A stretch of DNA of 64,000 nt from contig NZ_JAAGBB010000036.1 of assembly GCF_018129085.1 (NCBI RefSeq), positions 1-64,000 of the forward strand, given 5' to 3'. Positions within the stretch are counted from its first letter, which is position 1; the number at the start of each line of letters is the position of its first letter. Shown in pieces: positions 61,506-64,000 of this stretch. The DNA comes from Plastoroseomonas hellenica (GTDB taxonomy: Bacteria > Pseudomonadota > Alphaproteobacteria > Acetobacterales > Acetobacteraceae). The position numbers were made by a program, and so were the translations under genes. The notes beneath the pieces were generated by a model. The model was not told where the DNA came from. It ran no database searches and was given only the letters and a program-made list of their open reading frames with translations.

Positions 61506-64000
61506 TCAGCGCGCGGCGGCCGGCATGACGCCGGTCATGGCCTGGTATTCGCGGGCGATTTCGGCGGGCGGACCGCTCGGGCGCGGTTCCAGCCCGATCA
61601 CGGCCGGGCGGACGGTGGCGGGGCCGGCATCGGCGGGCAGCCGCGCCTCGATGATGTAGCGGCCGGGCGGCAGCCGGCGGAGCTGCGCGACGCCTTCCCC
61701 GATCGGTGCGCCATCGGCGCCGAGCAGCCGCACCGCCACCCGGTCGGGCTCGGCGCGCACGCCGACGCCGACGATGGCGGCGCGCGCGAGCTCGAAGCCG
61801 AACAGCGCGCTGCCGCCGGGTGCGACCATCACCGGCGCGCCGACGCCTTCGGCGACCGGCAGCACGGGCAGCGCGTCGAGCTCCAGCGCGCCGCTCAGCG
61901 GCCCCTCCTGCGGCGCCATCACGCGCAGCACCGTGGCGCCGGCGGGCAGATAGCGCTGGAACTCGGCGCCGGCGGCGAAGACCTCCGGCGCCGCATCGCC
62001 GAGCGCCAGCACCACAGGCGCGGTGGTCCGCGCCTGCAGCAGCACGGGTGTTGTGGACGAGAGCGTCAGCGCCATCGCCGGCCCGGCGAGCGGCATCTGC
62101 CCCGGCAGCGGCGCTGATAGCGCCGGGACATCCGGGAAGGGTGCCGCATCGCCGATCCAGGCAAGGACCGGCCCCGACCCGTGCTCCAGCACCAGCAGCC
62201 CAGGCCCGGTAAGGCGGAGATCGGTGCCGCGCCGCACCGCGCCGTCGCGGGTGATCACATGGGCGTCGCGCCCGCCTGCGATGCGCAGGCGCTGGCCCGC
62301 CGCCGCGTCCAGCGGCAGCGCGACGGAGCCGGCGGCGCCGAAGAAGCGGCGCAGCGGTCGGGTGGCGCCGAGCGCCGGCGTGGCGGACGGGAGGCGCGCA
62401 ACCTGCACCATGGCGGGCGCCGGCGCCCGGCCGGTATTGACCAGCAGCAGTTCGGTCCAGTCCCCGTCCAGCAGGCGGCTGACCGGCGAATCGCCGGCCC
62501 AGACCGTGACCGCATCGGCACTCCGCCATCCCAGCACCGCGGCGGTGCCGGAGGGGAGGTCGAGCCGCAGCCGCTTCGGCCCCTCCGGCAGCAGCAGCGG
62601 CTGCGCGCCATTGGCGGCCAGCGTGTCGCGGAAGGCATTGGCGATCGCGCGCTCTGGCGCCAGCGACGGATCGATGGCGCGGAGCGCCGTGCGGATCGGC
62701 GTCGCACCGTCCGCATTGCGCAGCCGCAGCCAGGGGCCGCCGGCGAGCGCGATGCTCGATCCCCGCGCCAGGCCCATGCCGCGCCCGGCCTCCAGCGCCG
62801 CGATGTCGGCGCCGCTCTCGGCCAGCCAGAGCCGGGCCGGGCCGTCGCCGGCGGGCAGGGTTGCGGTCTCGCCGGCCGCGAGGGTCAGGATCAGCGGCCG
62901 GGCGATGGCGGCGGCGCTGACCTGCAGGGGCGCCGGGCCCGACGCCAGCAGCCAGAGCCGCTGGGATTGCGGGGCGATGAGGCCGCCTGCCACCGGCGCC
63001 AGCCCGCGCCCAGGGGCGCTGACCTGGGACAGCGCCGCACCCGTCACCGCCACCAGCGCCGCATCCGGCACCGCGACCAGCGCGACATGAAGGTCGCCGC
63101 TGAGCCCAGCCGGCACCGGCGTTACCGTCCCGAGCGGCTGCGCGGGAAGGGAGGGCGTGCGCAGCGCGAAGCGGATCGGTGCGAGGCCGCCATCCACGCG
63201 CCAGGCGGAGGCGCGCCAGGCAGCGCCGGGCTCGGCCGGCACCGCCGCGACCGCCCGGGTGCCGCGCTGGGCGGTGACCGGCTGCCAGGTGCCGTCCGGC
63301 GCCTGGCGATCGAGGCTCAGCACCAGCTCCTCCGCTGCTTCGGCGCTGGCAAGGATCAGGCTGCCCGCCGGCGCGACCGGCAGGGTCAGATGGTGCACGC
63401 CGGCGTCGGCCAGCACCGCCTCGCCTTCCGCCGCGACCGGCCGCGCCGGCATCGCCTCCGGCAGGGAGAGGCGGATCGTGGTGCTGGCGGCCTCACCCTC
63501 CGGCGCTTCGGATTCCGGATCGTCGGCGTAGCGGCGGGGACGGCGAACCTCCTCGGAGTCGTCATCCTCGTCGCTCGCTTCGCCCTGCGATGGGCGCAGC
63601 GCCGCGACCGGTGCTGGCTGCGTCAGCTCCAGCACATAGCGGCCGGCCGGCAATTGACGGGAGATCGCGATGTTCCAGTCATCCGTCCGCTCGCCCTCAC
63701 GCAGCAGCACGCGTCCTGCGGCATCGCGCAGCGTGGCGCGCAGCAAGGCCGGGCCGAAGCTCGTCAGGTTCACGACACGGTCGGTCGCGATGGCGAAGGG
63801 CAGGCTCGCCGGCAGCGACACCGTCCGCGCCACGTCCGGCTGCAGCTCGGCGCTCCGCAGGGTCAGGCGATAGGGCAGCCGGTCGTTGCGGCCGAGGGCG
63901 CGGGCGCTGACCCGGTAGCGCCCGGCCGGCAGGGCGCCGGTGAACCCCGCGCTGTCGGCGAAGGATGCGATCCGCTCCGGCGCATCGGCGCGGTGCAGCT
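61506..64000 (-). CDS. Large unknown protein, first visible gene of the A2M-pbpC operon (partial)
   Basis: The frame stays open to the right edge, so the N-terminus lies outside the window; at least 830 residues are visible. It is rich in short beta-strand motifs of the form PAGRY (ALPAGRYRVSARALGRNDRL, RQLPAGRYVLELTQPAPV, RLPPGRYIIEARLPADAG). An acidic low-complexity insert (EASDEDDDSEEVRRPRRY) also occurs. There are almost no Cys residues. This suggests a series of small beta-sandwich domains like those of pre-peptidase C-terminal regions, probably periplasmic. It ends 12 bases before the macroglobulin ATG, hence co-transcribed. I do not recognise a family. Confidence 0.75.
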   Translation of the reverse strand, partial: LHRADAPERIASFADSAGFTGALPAGRYRVSARALGRNDRLPYRLTLRSAELQPDVARTVSLPASLPFAIATDRVVNLTSFGPALLRATLRDAAGRVLLREGERTDDWNIAISRQLPAGRYVLELTQPAPVAALRPSQGEASDEDDDSEEVRRPRRYADDPESEAPEGEAASTTIRLSLPEAMPARPVAAEGEAVLADAGVHHLTLPVAPAGSLILASAEAAEELVLSLDRQAPDGTWQPVTAQRGTRAVAAVPAEPGAAWRASAWRVDGGLAPIRFALRTPSLPAQPLGTVTPVPAGLSGDLHVALVAVPDAALVAVTGAALSQVSAPGRGLAPVAGGLIAPQSQRLWLLASGPAPLQVSAAAIARPLILTLAAGETATLPAGDGPARLWLAESGADIAALEAGRGMGLARGSSIALAGGPWLRLRNADGATPIRTALRAIDPSLAPERAIANAFRDTLAANGAQPLLLPEGPKRLRLDLPSGTAAVLGWRSADAVTVWAGDSPVSRLLDGDWTELLLVNTGRAPAPAMVQVARLPSATPALGATRPLRRFFGAAGSVALPLDAAAGQRLRIAGGRDAHVITRDGAVRRGTDLRLTGPGLLVLEHGSGPVLAWIGDAAPFPDVPALSAPLPGQMPLAGPAMALTLSSTTPVLLQARTTAPVVLALGDAAPEVFAAGAEFQRYLPAGATVLRVMAPQEGPLSGALELDALPVLPVAEGVGAPVMVAPGGSALFGFELARAAIVGVGVRAEPDRVAVRLLGADGAPIGEGVAQLRRLPPGRYIIEARLPADAGPATVRPAVIGLEPRPSGPPAEIAREYQAMTGVMPAAAR

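Overview
The window is 64 kb of very GC-rich DNA (coding parts look about 70% GC or higher) packed with short-spaced genes and translational overlaps of the ATGA/GTGA type. The gene content (MucR with a divergent TusA-like gene, a Fur regulator overlapping olsB, the ftsK, lolA and xthA group, glnK-amtB, a UbiH-family hydroxylase, DUF2244 next to nth, TauE next to a TIGR02186 protein) points to an alphaproteobacterium of the Rhodospirillales, most like the Acetobacteraceae (Roseomonas and relatives). This is a judgement from gene families and synteny. No rRNA, convincing tRNA, CRISPR array, transposase, integrase or phage gene was seen.

Region 1 (1-14.3 kb) holds housekeeping and envelope genes: the tail of an unknown gene, a luciferase-like monooxygenase, ribA with a degenerate N-terminal half, an orphan OmpR-type regulator, DUF2244/nth, a TauE-TIGR02186-UspA run, grpE, murJ, a GST / cytochrome P460 / L,D-transpeptidase run, and glpK overlapping a degenerate PAP2 gene. 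Region 2 (14.3-31 kb) holds a nitroreductase, an NfuA-type Fe-S carrier, dnaK-dnaJ, an AapJ-like binding protein followed by an isolated pcaHG pair, a D-2-hydroxyacid dehydrogenase, a MATE pump-thioesterase pair divergent from a TetR regulator, a CnoX-like thioredoxin with a LON-domain protein and Trm112, a DUF971 protein, phenylalanine hydroxylase divergent from an Lrp regulator, and a UbiH-type hydroxylase.

Region 3 (31-48 kb) starts with glnK-amtB behind a recognisable sigma-54 promoter and NtrC-like palindrome, then ftsK, lolA, xthA, tsaB-rimI, TusA-like/mucR, fur and olsB. In many relatives ftsK, lolA and xthA lie close together. Here accessory genes separate them: a YopT-type (C58) cysteine protease, a Bug binding protein, a TauD-family dioxygenase, a PuuD-type amidotransferase and an FAH-family hydrolase.

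Region 4 (48-64 kb) holds two NtaA/DmoA-type flavin monooxygenases around a peptide/nickel-type binding protein, a YihY protein, and a minus-strand operon of a very large unknown secreted protein (running off the window), a 1900-residue bacterial alpha-2-macroglobulin and penicillin-binding protein 1C. The macroglobulin has Gly where the thioester Cys should be.

The most unusual non-coding signal is a set of dispersed intergenic repeats. One GC-rich family begins at, or a few to a few tens of bases after, the stop codon of the preceding gene and in that gene's orientation. Two further hairpin families and a perfect 29-bp inverted repeat were also seen. A 10-bp rho-independent terminator at 42.5 kb ends a structured, gene-free segment that may encode a small RNA.
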